DNA of 5,393 nucleotides, taken from an uncultured Lachnospiraceae bacterium (lineage in GTDB: Bacteria; Bacillota; Clostridia; Lachnospirales; Lachnospiraceae). The notes under the pieces are model-generated. The model did not search any database, had not been told where the DNA came from, and saw only the letters and a list, made by a program, of their open reading frames with translations. The stretch is from assembly GCA_958405355.1 (NCBI GenBank), contig CATYEA010000146.1:1-5393 (forward strand). The letters are read 5' to 3'. The first letter of the stretch is position 1, and the number at the start of each line of letters is the position of its first letter. Below, in pieces: positions 1-5,393 of the stretch. The position numbers and the translations under genes are program-made.

Positions 1-259
1 TGTCCACGATCTTACCGCCTTTGATGATGTTGACAGTAATCTGATCATCCACAAAACCGAGAATATCCAGGTTCAGATTCATGTCACCCTGAACCTTGAT
101 GATGTCCTTTTTGCCCATTTTACTGCTGGAAGCATTTTTTATGATGGCCACCTGGCAGTCAAGCTTGTCCAATTTTAAATATTTATAAATATCCATGCTT
201 TTTCCGGCGCGGATATGGTCAATGACGTAGCCTTCTTCAATACCGCTGATATTTAACAT
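1..259 (-). CDS. pyrI: Aspartate carbamoyltransferase regulatory chain PyrI (5' part, cut by window edge)
   Basis: PyrI is the allosteric chain of aspartate transcarbamoylase. It binds nucleotide effectors (CTP/UTP, ATP) and joins catalytic trimers in the cytosol. The visible 86 codons begin [16 protein letters not shown] and match the N-terminal nucleotide-binding domain of the family: VIDHI at residues 12-16, GKKDIIKV at 49-56 and NIIKGGKIV at 78-86. The C-terminal four-cysteine zinc domain that contacts PyrB would lie beyond position 1 and cannot be checked. The ATG at 259 overlaps the end of pyrB by 7 bp and is preceded by a GGGGGT ribosome binding site (about 266-271), so the two chains are probably translationally coupled and made in balance. 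Identity rests on sequence recognition plus adjacency to pyrB. The gene is partial only because the window ends. Confidence 0.95.
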   Translation of the reverse strand, partial: MLNISGIEEGYVIDHIRAGKSMDIYKYLKLDKLDCQVAIIKNASSSKMGKKDIIKVQGDMNLNLDILGFVDDQITVNIIKGGKIVD

Positions 260-1173
260 AATTCTACCCCCAGAAGTTTCATGATTAATGCCATTCTTAC
301 ATAGACGCCAAACTGAGCCTGTTTAAAGTAAACAGCTCTTGGATCATTGTCCACTTCCACGGATATCTCATTGACACGCGGCAGTGGGTGGAGAACAAGC
401 ATATCTTCTCTGGCCAGAGACATCTTGTTCATATCCAGGATGTATTTATCTTTTAAACGGATATAGTCTTCTTCATTAAAGAAACGTTCTCTCTGGACAC
501 GAGTCATATAGAGAATATCCAGTTCCGTCATTACAGATTCCAAATCTTCGGTTTCTTTAAATTCAATGCCGTTTTTCTGGAGAACTTCTTTTCGGATATA
601 GGACGGCACTTTTAATTCCTCCGGAGAGATCAGTACAAATTTAATTCCCGGATAACGGCCCAGGGCACTGATCAGAGAATGAACTGTACGGCCGAATTTC
701 AGGTCTCCGCACAGACCGATGGTCAGGTTATCCAGGTGGCCCTTCAGAGAATGAATGGTCAAAAGGTCGGTCAGCGTCTGTGTCGGATGCTGATGTCCGC
801 CGTCACCGGCATTGATGACCGGAACAGAAGCGTGGGTTGCAGCAACGAGAGCTGCTCCTTCTTTTGGATGACGCATGGCAACGATGTCCGCATAACAGGA
901 GACGACGCGGATCGTGTCGGCGACGCTTTCACCCTTGGCTGCAGAACTGTCACCGCCGCTGGCAAAGCCTAAAACATTTCCGCCCAGATTTAACATGGCT
1001 GCTTCAAAGCTCAGACGGGTCCGTGTGCTTGGTTCATAAAAAAGGGTTGCCAGTTTTTTGCCGTGGCAGACTTCACTGTACCGGCTTCGGTCTTTGGCAA
1101 TATCCTCGGCCAGAAGAAGAAGTTCTTCGGTTTCTTCAACGGAAAAATCTAATGGATTAATTAAATGTTTCAT
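253..1173 (-). CDS. pyrB: Aspartate carbamoyltransferase catalytic chain PyrB
   Basis: PyrB condenses carbamoyl phosphate with L-aspartate to N-carbamoyl-L-aspartate, the committed step of de novo pyrimidine synthesis, as a cytosolic trimer. The 306-residue product has the normal family length. It shows the carbamoyl-phosphate loop STRTR (residues 49-53), the mobile loop SAAKGES (about 77-83) with its lysine, HPTQTLTDL (129-137), the aspartate-domain MTRVQRERF (223-231) and [10 protein letters not shown] (262-271). No key motif appears damaged. I chose the ATG at 1173 because a strong GGAGGTG sits 5 bp upstream. The in-frame ATG at 1185 overlaps that ribosome binding site and would add only four residues not typical of the family. 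The following pyrI overlaps its stop codon, consistent with the PyrB-PyrI holoenzyme and allosteric control of the protein. No PyrR-type leader or attenuator was recognised upstream. Confidence 0.98.
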   Translation of the reverse strand: MKHLINPLDFSVEETEELLLLAEDIAKDRSRYSEVCHGKKLATLFYEPSTRTRLSFEAAMLNLGGNVLGFASGGDSSAAKGESVADTIRVVSCYADIVAMRHPKEGAALVAATHASVPVINAGDGGHQHPTQTLTDLLTIHSLKGHLDNLTIGLCGDLKFGRTVHSLISALGRYPGIKFVLISPEELKVPSYIRKEVLQKNGIEFKETEDLESVMTELDILYMTRVQRERFFNEEDYIRLKDKYILDMNKMSLAREDMLVLHPLPRVNEISVEVDNDPRAVYFKQAQFGVYVRMALIMKLLGVELC

Positions 1174-1178
1174 AGACA

Positions 1179-1183
1179 CCTCC
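1179..1183 (-). promoter_or_regulatory. pyrB ribosome binding site
   Basis: On the minus strand GGAGG (continuing TG) lies 5 bp before the ATG at 1173. This decides between the two in-frame ATG codons at 1173 and 1185: the upstream one shares bases with this site, so initiation at 1173 is favoured. Confidence 0.85.
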
Positions 1184-1199
1184 ATTGTCTTTTAAAAGT

Positions 1200-1275
1200 T
1201 TCATGCTTTTACTATCATAATACAATTTTCACAGATATACCATACAATTTTTATGAAAAGTGTAAAAAAAATTTC
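1200..1275 (-). promoter_or_regulatory. Probable pyrB promoter zone (boxes uncertain)
   Basis: pyrB and the cold-shock gene diverge, so a minus-strand promoter should lie here. The DNA is very AT-rich. Weak candidates on the minus strand are TTTACA (1261-1266) with TATGGT 16 bp downstream, and TTGTAT with TATTAT about 19 bp downstream. Neither is a good sigma-70/SigA match, so I do not assign exact boxes. Short direct repeats occupy the same stretch. The start of pyrB transcription cannot be fixed from the sequence. Confidence 0.3.
1220..1251. repeat. Two direct repeats ATACAATTTT, 22 bp apart
   Basis: ATACAATTTT occurs at 1220-1229 and again at 1242-1251. The start-to-start distance is 22 bp, close to two turns of the helix, so both copies would face the same side of the DNA. 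They lie in the probable pyrB promoter zone. This could be a protein-binding site or chance in AT-rich DNA. Confidence 0.4.
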
Positions 1276-1280
1276 ACAGA
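1227..1280. repeat. Direct repeat pair TTTCACAGA
   Basis: TTTCACAGA is found at 1227-1235 and 1272-1280, each preceded by AAT or AA and followed by T or GT. The start-to-start distance is 45 bp. The second copy runs directly into the palindrome at 1280-1305. Function unknown; it is recorded because two repeat families share one short intergenic region. Confidence 0.35.
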
Positions 1281-1305
1281 GTGTCGACAATTAATGTTTG
1301 ACACT
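1280..1305. promoter_or_regulatory. 26-bp imperfect palindrome, candidate operator of the cold-shock gene
   Basis: The arms AGTGTC (1280-1285) and GACACT (1300-1305) are perfect inverted repeats, the centre ATTAAT (1290-1295) is also palindromic, and overall 10 of 13 half-site positions match. The right arm overlaps the -35 box TTGACA at 1298-1303, so a bound dimeric regulator would be expected to block polymerase. I do not recognise the site as belonging to a known regulator. Confidence 0.45.
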
Positions 1306-1326
1306 GTAAGATGACTATGCTATTCT
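1298..1326 (+). promoter_or_regulatory. Strong SigA-type extended -10 promoter for the cold-shock gene
   Basis: A consensus -35 box TTGACA (1298-1303) is followed after exactly 17 bp by TATTCT (1321-1326). The -10 box is preceded by TG and one base (1318-1320), an extended -10 element. Transcription should begin around 1332-1334, giving a leader of only about 45 bases before the ATG at 1377. This is the clearest promoter in the window and fits a highly expressed small protein. Confidence 0.8.
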
Positions 1327-1331
1327 AGGAG

Positions 1332-1356
1332 TACTGAATACCGTTAGGGTACAGTA
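1332..1356 (+). other. 5'-terminal mRNA hairpin in the cold-shock leader
   Basis: TACTG (1332-1336) pairs with CAGTA (1352-1356), and TACC (1339-1342) pairs with GGTA (1348-1351). The result is a nine-pair stem with a two-base AA bulge and a five-base loop GTTAG. It starts at the predicted transcription start and leaves the GGAGG at 1364-1368 free. A structure at the very 5' end can stabilise mRNA; a temperature-sensing role is also possible but only inferred. Confidence 0.55.
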
Positions 1357-1363
1357 GATATTT

Positions 1364-1368
1364 GGAGG
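1364..1368 (+). promoter_or_regulatory. Ribosome binding site that sets the cold-shock protein start
   Basis: GGAGG stands 8 bp before the ATG at 1377. The longer reading from the TTG at 1362 would place this site inside the coding region, so it is not the true start. Confidence 0.9.
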
Positions 1369-1376
1369 ATTTAATT

Positions 1377-1574
1377 ATGAAAGGTACAGTGAAATGGTTT
1401 AACAGCCAGAAAGGCTATGGCTTTATCAGTGATGAGACAGGTAATGATGTGTTCTTACATTATACAGGACTCAACATGAATGGTTTCAAGACAATTGATG
1501 AAGGCCAGGAAGTTGAATTTGATGTTGTTGAAGGTTCTAAAGGACCTCAGGCAACCAATGTGACCAAATTATAA
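1377..1574 (+). CDS. CspA/CspB-family cold-shock protein
   Basis: This is a 65-residue single cold-shock domain protein, the normal length for the family. These proteins bind single-stranded RNA or DNA in the cytosol and act as RNA chaperones that melt secondary structure, often in cold or during rapid growth. The protein opens [12 protein letters not shown]1 reads KGYGFI (residues 12-17) and RNP2 reads VFLHY (25-29); tyrosines stand where phenylalanine is usual in both, a conservative change that keeps the aromatic binding face. The end, [10 protein letters not shown], is also typical. The start is the ATG 8 bp after GGAGG. The gene is monocistronic, with its own strong promoter and a downstream terminator. 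I do not assign a paralogue letter (cspA, B, C and so on) because members are too alike. Confidence 0.96.
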   Translation: MKGTVKWFNSQKGYGFISDETGNDVFLHYTGLNMNGFKTIDEGQEVEFDVVEGSKGPQATNVTKL

Positions 1575-1644
1575 TCAAGTGTTCGTACCAATGTGCCTTT
1601 TCTAATATCATACATTTAAATTTTTAAATCGTTAGTATCAGAAT

Positions 1645-1673
1645 TTGCAATATTGTCATAACGTGATTATCAG
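1645..1673 (+). promoter_or_regulatory. Weak candidate promoter for the cbiD operon
   Basis: TTGCAA (1645-1650) and TATCAG (1668-1673) are spaced by 17 bp, each matching 4 of 6 consensus bases. The expected start, near 1679-1681, falls inside the 5' arm of the terminator hairpin. A transcript begun here would lack most of that arm and so escape termination. This is the only promoter-like pair I found that fits between the cold-shock gene and cbiD. It is weak and may be chance. Confidence 0.25.
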
Positions 1674-1674
1674 A

Positions 1675-1704
1675 AGAAGGCTGTCCCTGGGATGGCCTTC
1701 TTTT
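1675..1704 (+). terminator. Intrinsic terminator after the cold-shock gene
   Basis: AGAAGGC (1675-1681) pairs with GCCTTCT (1695-1701). The stem continues through two G-U pairs, T-A and C-G to a tight loop around CCTGG (1686-1690), and is followed by a T run at 1701-1704. The roughly 100 bases of AT-rich DNA between the stop codon at 1574 and this hairpin contain only an AT inverted repeat, ATTTAAA/TTTAAAT (1614-1629), of no clear meaning. The T run is short, so termination may be incomplete and allow some read-through into cbiD. Confidence 0.75.
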
Positions 1705-1733
1705 GCAATATACGCAGAAAAGGGAAATAAATA

Positions 1734-2840
1734 ATGAATTCAGACTGTACAAAACCATCGGATAATTTAAAAGAGGGAATTACGACAGGTACCTGTGCGG
1801 CTGCAGCGGTTCAGGCCTCTGTACGGTGGCAGATTTCAGGCCAATGTCCCGATTCGGTCCAAGTGGAGACGCCGTCAGGAAAAACAGTCCGGGTAGCTAT
1901 AATTTCCGAAGTTTTTCCGGCCTGCGGAGTCATTAAAGACGCAGGGGATGACCCGGATGTGACAGACGGCTGTGAAGTCATTGCCAAGGTAACTCTTTTT
2001 GAGGAAAAAGGAGATATTCGTTTTACGGCCGGGGAAGGCATTGGCCGGGTGACCCGGCCGGGACTGAAGGTGCCGGTGGGAGAAGTAGCGATTAATCCGG
2101 TGCCGCGGCAGATGATCGAAAAAGAGATTCGCCGCTGTGTTGGGGATGTTGGGGCTGAGGTGGAGATTTCTATTCCCGGAGGCGACAAGCTTGCAGCCAG
2201 AACTTTTAATCCGAGAATCGGTATTGAGGGGGGACTCTCAATTTTGGGAACCAGTGGTATTGTGCGGCCGATGAGCGAATCAGCGGTAGTGGAGTCATTG
2301 AAAACCTATCTTTCCGTAGCAGCGGCAGCAAAGCCGGAATATATTTGTTTTGTTCTGGGAGAGACAGGGGAGCATCGGATGCGGGAATGGCTGACAGCCC
2401 AGGGAAAGATGACGGAGCATGTGGAATTTGTCCAGATCAGTAACTATGTAGGATTAATGCTGGACGAAGCCCTTCGGTTGAATGTGGAAAAAATTTTAAT
2501 CGGTGGTTTTGCAGGTAAGCTCGTGAAGCTGGCGGCAGATATTATGAATACACACAGTCATGTGGCGGATGGCCGGATGGAGACGATCTGTACCTTTGCC
2601 GCATTGGCGGGAGCCGAGCGTCCGGTGATTGAGAAGCTTTATGAATGCCGGACGGTAACCGAGGCCGGACAAATCTTAAAAGATCATGGGCTGGAAGGAA
2701 TATGGAATCCTATCAGTGATAAGGCGGCAGAAAAATGCCGGATGAGAATGGGCGGCAAAGGGAATGTGGCCGTTGTTTTATTGAATGAATCAGGAAGGCT
2801 TTTGGGCAAAAGCCGGAATACGGAGGCAATAACAGGGTGA
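1734..2840 (+). CDS. cbiD: Cobalt-precorrin-5B (C1)-methyltransferase CbiD
   Basis: CbiD methylates C1 of cobalt-precorrin-5B using S-adenosylmethionine, in the anaerobic branch of cobalamin synthesis in the cytosol. The 368-residue product has the usual length. It carries the N-terminal signature GITTGTCAAAA (residues 15-25), KDAGDDPDVT (68-77), a glycine-rich stretch GEGIGRVTRPGL (100-111), INPVPR (120-125), NPRIGIEGGLSILGTSGIV (159-177) and, near the C terminus, GGFAGKLVKLAADIMNTHSH (257-276). All look intact. The ATG at 1734 is preceded by a modest AAAGGGA site about 8 bp upstream. It is the first gene of a compact operon and overlaps cbiET by 4 bp. No cobalamin riboswitch is visible upstream, and the gap to the terminator is only 29 bp, so how it is transcribed is unclear. 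Confidence 0.97.
   Translation: MNSDCTKPSDNLKEGITTGTCAAAAVQASVRWQISGQCPDSVQVETPSGKTVRVAIISEVFPACGVIKDAGDDPDVTDGCEVIAKVTLFEEKGDIRFTAGEGIGRVTRPGLKVPVGEVAINPVPRQMIEKEIRRCVGDVGAEVEISIPGGDKLAARTFNPRIGIEGGLSILGTSGIVRPMSESAVVESLKTYLSVAAAAKPEYICFVLGETGEHRMREWLTAQGKMTEHVEFVQISNYVGLMLDEALRLNVEKILIGGFAGKLVKLAADIMNTHSHVADGRMETICTFAALAGAERPVIEKLYECRTVTEAGQILKDHGLEGIWNPISDKAAEKCRMRMGGKGNVAVVLLNESGRLLGKSRNTEAITG
2822..2826 (+). promoter_or_regulatory. Ribosome binding site for the GTG start of cbiET
   Basis: GGAGG inside the end of cbiD lies 10 bp before the GTG at 2837, supporting that non-ATG start and translational coupling. The same 10-bp spacing recurs before the GTG at 4105. Confidence 0.75.
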
Positions 2841-4114
2841 AAGATATTAAAATTATTGGCGGTGGTCCGGGAGATGAGGCTTACATACTTCCGGCGGCCC
2901 GTCAGGCCGCAGAGGAATGTGATCTGGTCATTGGAGATAAGCGGCTGCTCCGGACTTTTGGTCTGGAAGCTGATGAAAAACATATATTTGAAATGGGACG
3001 GATAATGGAAAGGCTTGAATGGCTCAAGGTTCAGCCAGATGCTTTAAAAGTGGGAATTCTTGTCTCCGGTGACCCGCTGGTGTACAGTCTTTTTCGATTG
3101 GTACGGAGAACCTTTCCGGATGGGAAAGTTACAGTCATTCCGGGGATTGGTTCAATCCAGGCTTTTGCGGCCCGGCTTGGCGAGTCCATGGAGGATGCAA
3201 AGATTCTCAGTGCTCATGGCCGGGATATGACAGGTGAGTCGCTGGCGTCAGCGGTCCGGAAGTATCCGAAGCTATTTGTCCTCTGCGATAATGAGCGGAC
3301 ACCGGACTGGATGGCCGGAAAGCTCATTGAAGCCGGATTGACGACTGTGGATATGGCGGCGGGAAGCCGGATTTCCTATCCGGATGAAATTATTGTATCC
3401 GGCGGTCCGGAGGAAGTACTTTGCGGCCCGGAGACAGAGGCTCATGCGGCAGACAGCAAATATCCGACGTTAAGTCTTGTAATGATTAAAAATCCGGCAG
3501 CGGCTCAGATGTCCGGCAGCCTGCTGCGAGATGGGGCTTTTTTGCGGAACCAGACGCCCATGACCCGGGAAGAAGTACGGTGGATTGCTGTTGGCAAGCT
3601 GGAATTGTCAGAAACTTCGGTAGTCTGGGATGTGGGGGCCGGGACCGGATCGATCTCTGTGGAATGTGCGAGACGATGTTCGTCAGGTAAAGTCATTGCC
3701 ATTGAGAAAAATCCAAGAGCATTGGAAGTCCTGTACCAAAACAGGGAGAAGCTGGCGCCGGAAAATATGGAGATTATTGAGGGCACAGCTCCGGAGGCTT
3801 TAAAGGGACTTGAAAAGCCAAGTCATGTTTTTGTCGGCGGCGCCGGAGGTGCACTGGAAGGTGTATTGGAGGAAATCTGCCGATACGGAACGGGAATCCG
3901 GGTAATGATTGCCTGTGTGACTTTGGAGACAATGATGGAAGCCTATAAGCTGTCTGATTCCATGTCCGGACTTAAACGTCTGGAAATGGTGACTATTCGT
4001 ATTGAGACGGACAGGCCGGTAGGAAGCTATCATATGATGGAAGGCGGTCATCCGGTGACACTGATCATTTCGGAGACTTGCAGCGGACAGGAGGGATTGG
4101 AAGCGTGCCAATGA
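2837..4114 (+). CDS. cbiET: Fused CbiE-CbiT: cobalt-precorrin-7 (C5)-methyltransferase / cobalt-precorrin-6B (C15)-methyltransferase (decarboxylating)
   Basis: A 425-residue bifunctional enzyme equivalent to CobL of the aerobic pathway. The CbiE half (about 1-215) is a tetrapyrrole methylase: GGGPGDEAY (8-16), GILVSGDPLVYSL (73-85) and VIPGIGSIQAFAARLG (100-115). The CbiT half (about 235-415) is a Rossmann-type SAM methyltransferase that also decarboxylates the C12 acetate: RNQTPMTREEVR (237-248), the SAM-binding VWDVGAGTGSISVECA (263-278), the acidic IAIEKNP (287-293) and FVGGAGG (332-338). Both halves appear complete, and the join near 216-236 shows no frameshift. It starts at GTG 2837, overlapping the cbiD stop by 4 bp with GGAGG 10 bp upstream. 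With CbiD it supplies consecutive methylations of the corrin ring. Its 3' end overlaps the next gene. Confidence 0.96.
   Translation: MKDIKIIGGGPGDEAYILPAARQAAEECDLVIGDKRLLRTFGLEADEKHIFEMGRIMERLEWLKVQPDALKVGILVSGDPLVYSLFRLVRRTFPDGKVTVIPGIGSIQAFAARLGESMEDAKILSAHGRDMTGESLASAVRKYPKLFVLCDNERTPDWMAGKLIEAGLTTVDMAAGSRISYPDEIIVSGGPEEVLCGPETEAHAADSKYPTLSLVMIKNPAAAQMSGSLLRDGAFLRNQTPMTREEVRWIAVGKLELSETSVVWDVGAGTGSISVECARRCSSGKVIAIEKNPRALEVLYQNREKLAPENMEIIEGTAPEALKGLEKPSHVFVGGAGGALEGVLEEICRYGTGIRVMIACVTLETMMEAYKLSDSMSGLKRLEMVTIRIETDRPVGSYHMMEGGHPVTLIISETCSGQEGLEACQ
4089..4095 (+). promoter_or_regulatory. Ribosome binding site for the methyltransferase gene, favouring a GTG start
   Basis: AGGAGGG lies within the end of cbiET. 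The GTG at 4105 is 9 bp downstream, while the ATG at 4111 is 15 bp away, longer than usual. Spacing favours the GTG, giving a 10-bp overlap. The ATG would give a 4-bp overlap of the common ATGA type and cannot be excluded. Confidence 0.6.
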
Positions 4115-5393
4115 TAAATAAATTATGTGCTGAGATTTACGAGGAGAAAAACATCCGGGAAAATCTGATCGAGCTGAATCGGATCATTAAAGAGGATGCT
4201 TATCTGGATCGTTTTTTAGATGAATATTATGAACATGAGAGCAATTTTGTAGATTTGTTGGAACACAGTGATGCAAAAGTGCGTAAAAATGCCGTGAAAC
4301 TTCTTGGAAGGGTTGGTGATCCGATTCTTCTGGATGTTTTATTCGAACATTATCAAAGAGAGGAAACCCAGTTTTTAAAGAGCGATTATTTGACGGCTTT
4401 GTCTGGGTTTGATTATGAAAAATATCTTCCCGAGTTAAAAGAACGGTGGAAGTCCCTGGAAAATCAGGAACGAACGAAACATTCTGCGGAAGAAATCAAA
4501 CAGCTGCAAAAATTAGTATGGAAGATGGAGCCGCCGAAGCGTCATACATTTACCGGAGATCATTTGGAGAATAAATTACTTCTTATTGTTTCCGGGGGCC
4601 ATGAGGACGAGGTGCTGAAGGAAGTCCAGGCGATTCCGGATACTAAGGGAAAAACCATGAGCGGCGGATGTCTGATAACGACAAAGCAACTGGCAAAGGT
4701 CCGGGAAATCCGGACATACCAGGCTCTGTTGTTTGATTTTTATCCATCATCGATTCCGGCTCTTGACGGGGAGACAATTGGAAATACCATTTTAAATGCG
4801 GGGTTGACAGAGTACATCAGCCGTCGTCATAAAGAAGAACATCCCTTTTTATTTCGTGTAGATGTGCGGGGTGAAAAGGACATTGTTAAAAAAAATCAGC
4901 TGGCCAAAGAGTTATCTGTATGTTTACAGGAAAACAGCCGGGGAATGTTGATTAATCAATCTTCATTTTATGAAGTTGAAATTCGGGTGATTGTTGGCAG
5001 CAAAAGCAGTCGGGTATTTTTAAAACTGACTTGTATGCCGGATGAACGGTTTCGATACCGAAAATATGTTGCGGCAACTTCCATGCATCCGGCGAAGGCG
5101 GCGATGATCATTCACTATGCCAAACCTTATCTGAGAACGGATGCCAATATTCTGGATCCATTTTGTGGTACTGGCACGCTTTTGATCGAGCGGGCTCTTG
5201 GAGCGCCATATAAAAGTATTTACGGCCTGGATATTTCAGGACAGGCTGTTCAGGCCGCCTGGGAGAATAGTTCCCGGGCGGGAGTGACCCTTCATTTGGT
5301 CCAGAGAAACTTTAATGATTTTAAACATGAATATAAATTTGACGAATTGTTTACGGATATGCCGCGTCAGAGTTCAAACCGTACCCAGTCTCA
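4105..5393 (+). CDS. HEAT-repeat/THUMP/SAM methyltransferase, RlmL/Trm11-like (3' end outside window)
   Basis: 429 codons are visible and no stop is reached. Numbering from the GTG at 4105: the N-terminal 130 residues are helical, with a HEAT-like unit around 47-102 (key stretch HSDAKVRKNAVKLLGRVGDP, 54-73). A THUMP-like RNA-binding region follows at about 155-310 (FRVDVRGEKDIVKKNQLAKE, 250-269). A Rossmann methyltransferase domain begins at about 320, with HPAKAA (328-333) and SAM motif I ILDPFCGTGTLLIERA (349-364). The order THUMP then DPFCGTGT is that of guanine-N2 RNA methyltransferases such as RlmL, TrmN and Trm11, so an RNA target is likely. Where these enzymes have the catalytic (D/N)PP(Y/F) this protein reads DMPR (418-421), so activity or target may differ. 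It overlaps cbiET and is probably cotranscribed, but a B12 role is not implied by its domains. Confidence 0.8.
   Translation, partial: MPMINKLCAEIYEEKNIRENLIELNRIIKEDAYLDRFLDEYYEHESNFVDLLEHSDAKVRKNAVKLLGRVGDPILLDVLFEHYQREETQFLKSDYLTALSGFDYEKYLPELKERWKSLENQERTKHSAEEIKQLQKLVWKMEPPKRHTFTGDHLENKLLLIVSGGHEDEVLKEVQAIPDTKGKTMSGGCLITTKQLAKVREIRTYQALLFDFYPSSIPALDGETIGNTILNAGLTEYISRRHKEEHPFLFRVDVRGEKDIVKKNQLAKELSVCLQENSRGMLINQSSFYEVEIRVIVGSKSSRVFLKLTCMPDERFRYRKYVAATSMHPAKAAMIIHYAKPYLRTDANILDPFCGTGTLLIERALGAPYKSIYGLDISGQAVQAAWENSSRAGVTLHLVQRNFNDFKHEYKFDELFTDMPRQSSNRTQS

Noticed and set aside
679..1160. Open frames opposite to and inside pyrB
   Set aside because: They are shadows of a clearly functional gene, with composition that makes no recognisable protein.
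1174..1185. ATG at 1185 as the pyrB start
   Set aside because: It overlaps the GGAGG site that serves the ATG at 1173, and the four added residues are not family-like.
1189..1198. Palindrome CTTTTAAAAG upstream of pyrB as a hairpin or operator
   Set aside because: It is a low-complexity A/T sequence with no loop, and is likely to occur by chance in this DNA.
1157..1204. Minus-strand 15-codon mini-ORF overlapping the pyrB start out of frame, as a possible leader peptide
   Set aside because: It has no ribosome binding site and no terminator or attenuator structure, so chance is the simpler explanation.
1362..1376. TTG codon at 1362 as the start of the cold-shock protein, adding five residues
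   Set aside because: The extra codons contain the GGAGG ribosome binding site, and the family normally begins at MKGTVKWF.
1575..1733. Cobalamin riboswitch upstream of cbiD
   Set aside because: The gap is too short, mostly AT-rich, and has no B12-box-like segment or multi-helix layout that I can see.
1811..2188. Minus-strand open frame inside cbiD
   Set aside because: It lies entirely within an intact, conserved gene and shows no domain or start signal.
2684..2983. Minus-strand open frame across the cbiD/cbiET junction
   Set aside because: It is antisense to two conserved genes, with no recognisable product or ribosome binding site.
3505..4111. Two minus-strand open frames inside cbiET
   Set aside because: They are antisense to the conserved CbiT domain, with no independent support.

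Overview
The window looks like chromosomal DNA from a strict or facultative anaerobe of the Clostridia, possibly a Lachnospiraceae-type gut bacterium. The signs are an anaerobic (cobalt-early) cobalamin pathway with a fused CbiE-CbiT, a separate pyrB and pyrI pair encoding two-subunit aspartate transcarbamoylase, strong GGAGG ribosome binding sites, short gene overlaps and moderate GC with AT-rich intergenic DNA. The taxon is inferred from gene content and style; no marker gene is present.

The left part (about 1-1173) lies on the minus strand. It carries pyrB, the aspartate carbamoyltransferase catalytic chain, followed by the 5' part of pyrI, the regulatory chain. The two genes overlap by 7 bp. 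Together they make the first committed enzyme of pyrimidine synthesis.

A 203-bp AT-rich divergent intergenic region (1174-1376) separates pyrB from a single cold-shock protein gene on the plus strand (1377-1574). This region holds a strong extended -10 promoter for the cold-shock gene, a 26-bp imperfect palindrome over its -35 box, a hairpin at the predicted 5' end of the mRNA, and two families of short direct repeats. The cold-shock transcript ends at an intrinsic terminator near 1675-1704.

The right part (1734-5393) is a tightly packed plus-strand operon. cbiD (C1 methyltransferase) overlaps a cbiE-cbiT fusion (C5,15 methyltransferase and C12 decarboxylase) by 4 bp. This in turn overlaps a HEAT-repeat/THUMP/SAM methyltransferase gene that runs off the right edge. 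cbiD and cbiET catalyse middle steps of corrin ring synthesis. The third gene looks like an RNA guanine-N2 methyltransferase relative whose catalytic NPPY-type motif seems changed, so its task is uncertain.

No mobile elements, CRISPR arrays, tRNAs, rRNAs or recognisable cobalamin riboswitch were seen. The most interesting points are the regulatory architecture around the cold-shock gene, the near absence of promoter space between the terminator and cbiD, and the odd methyltransferase coupled to B12 genes.
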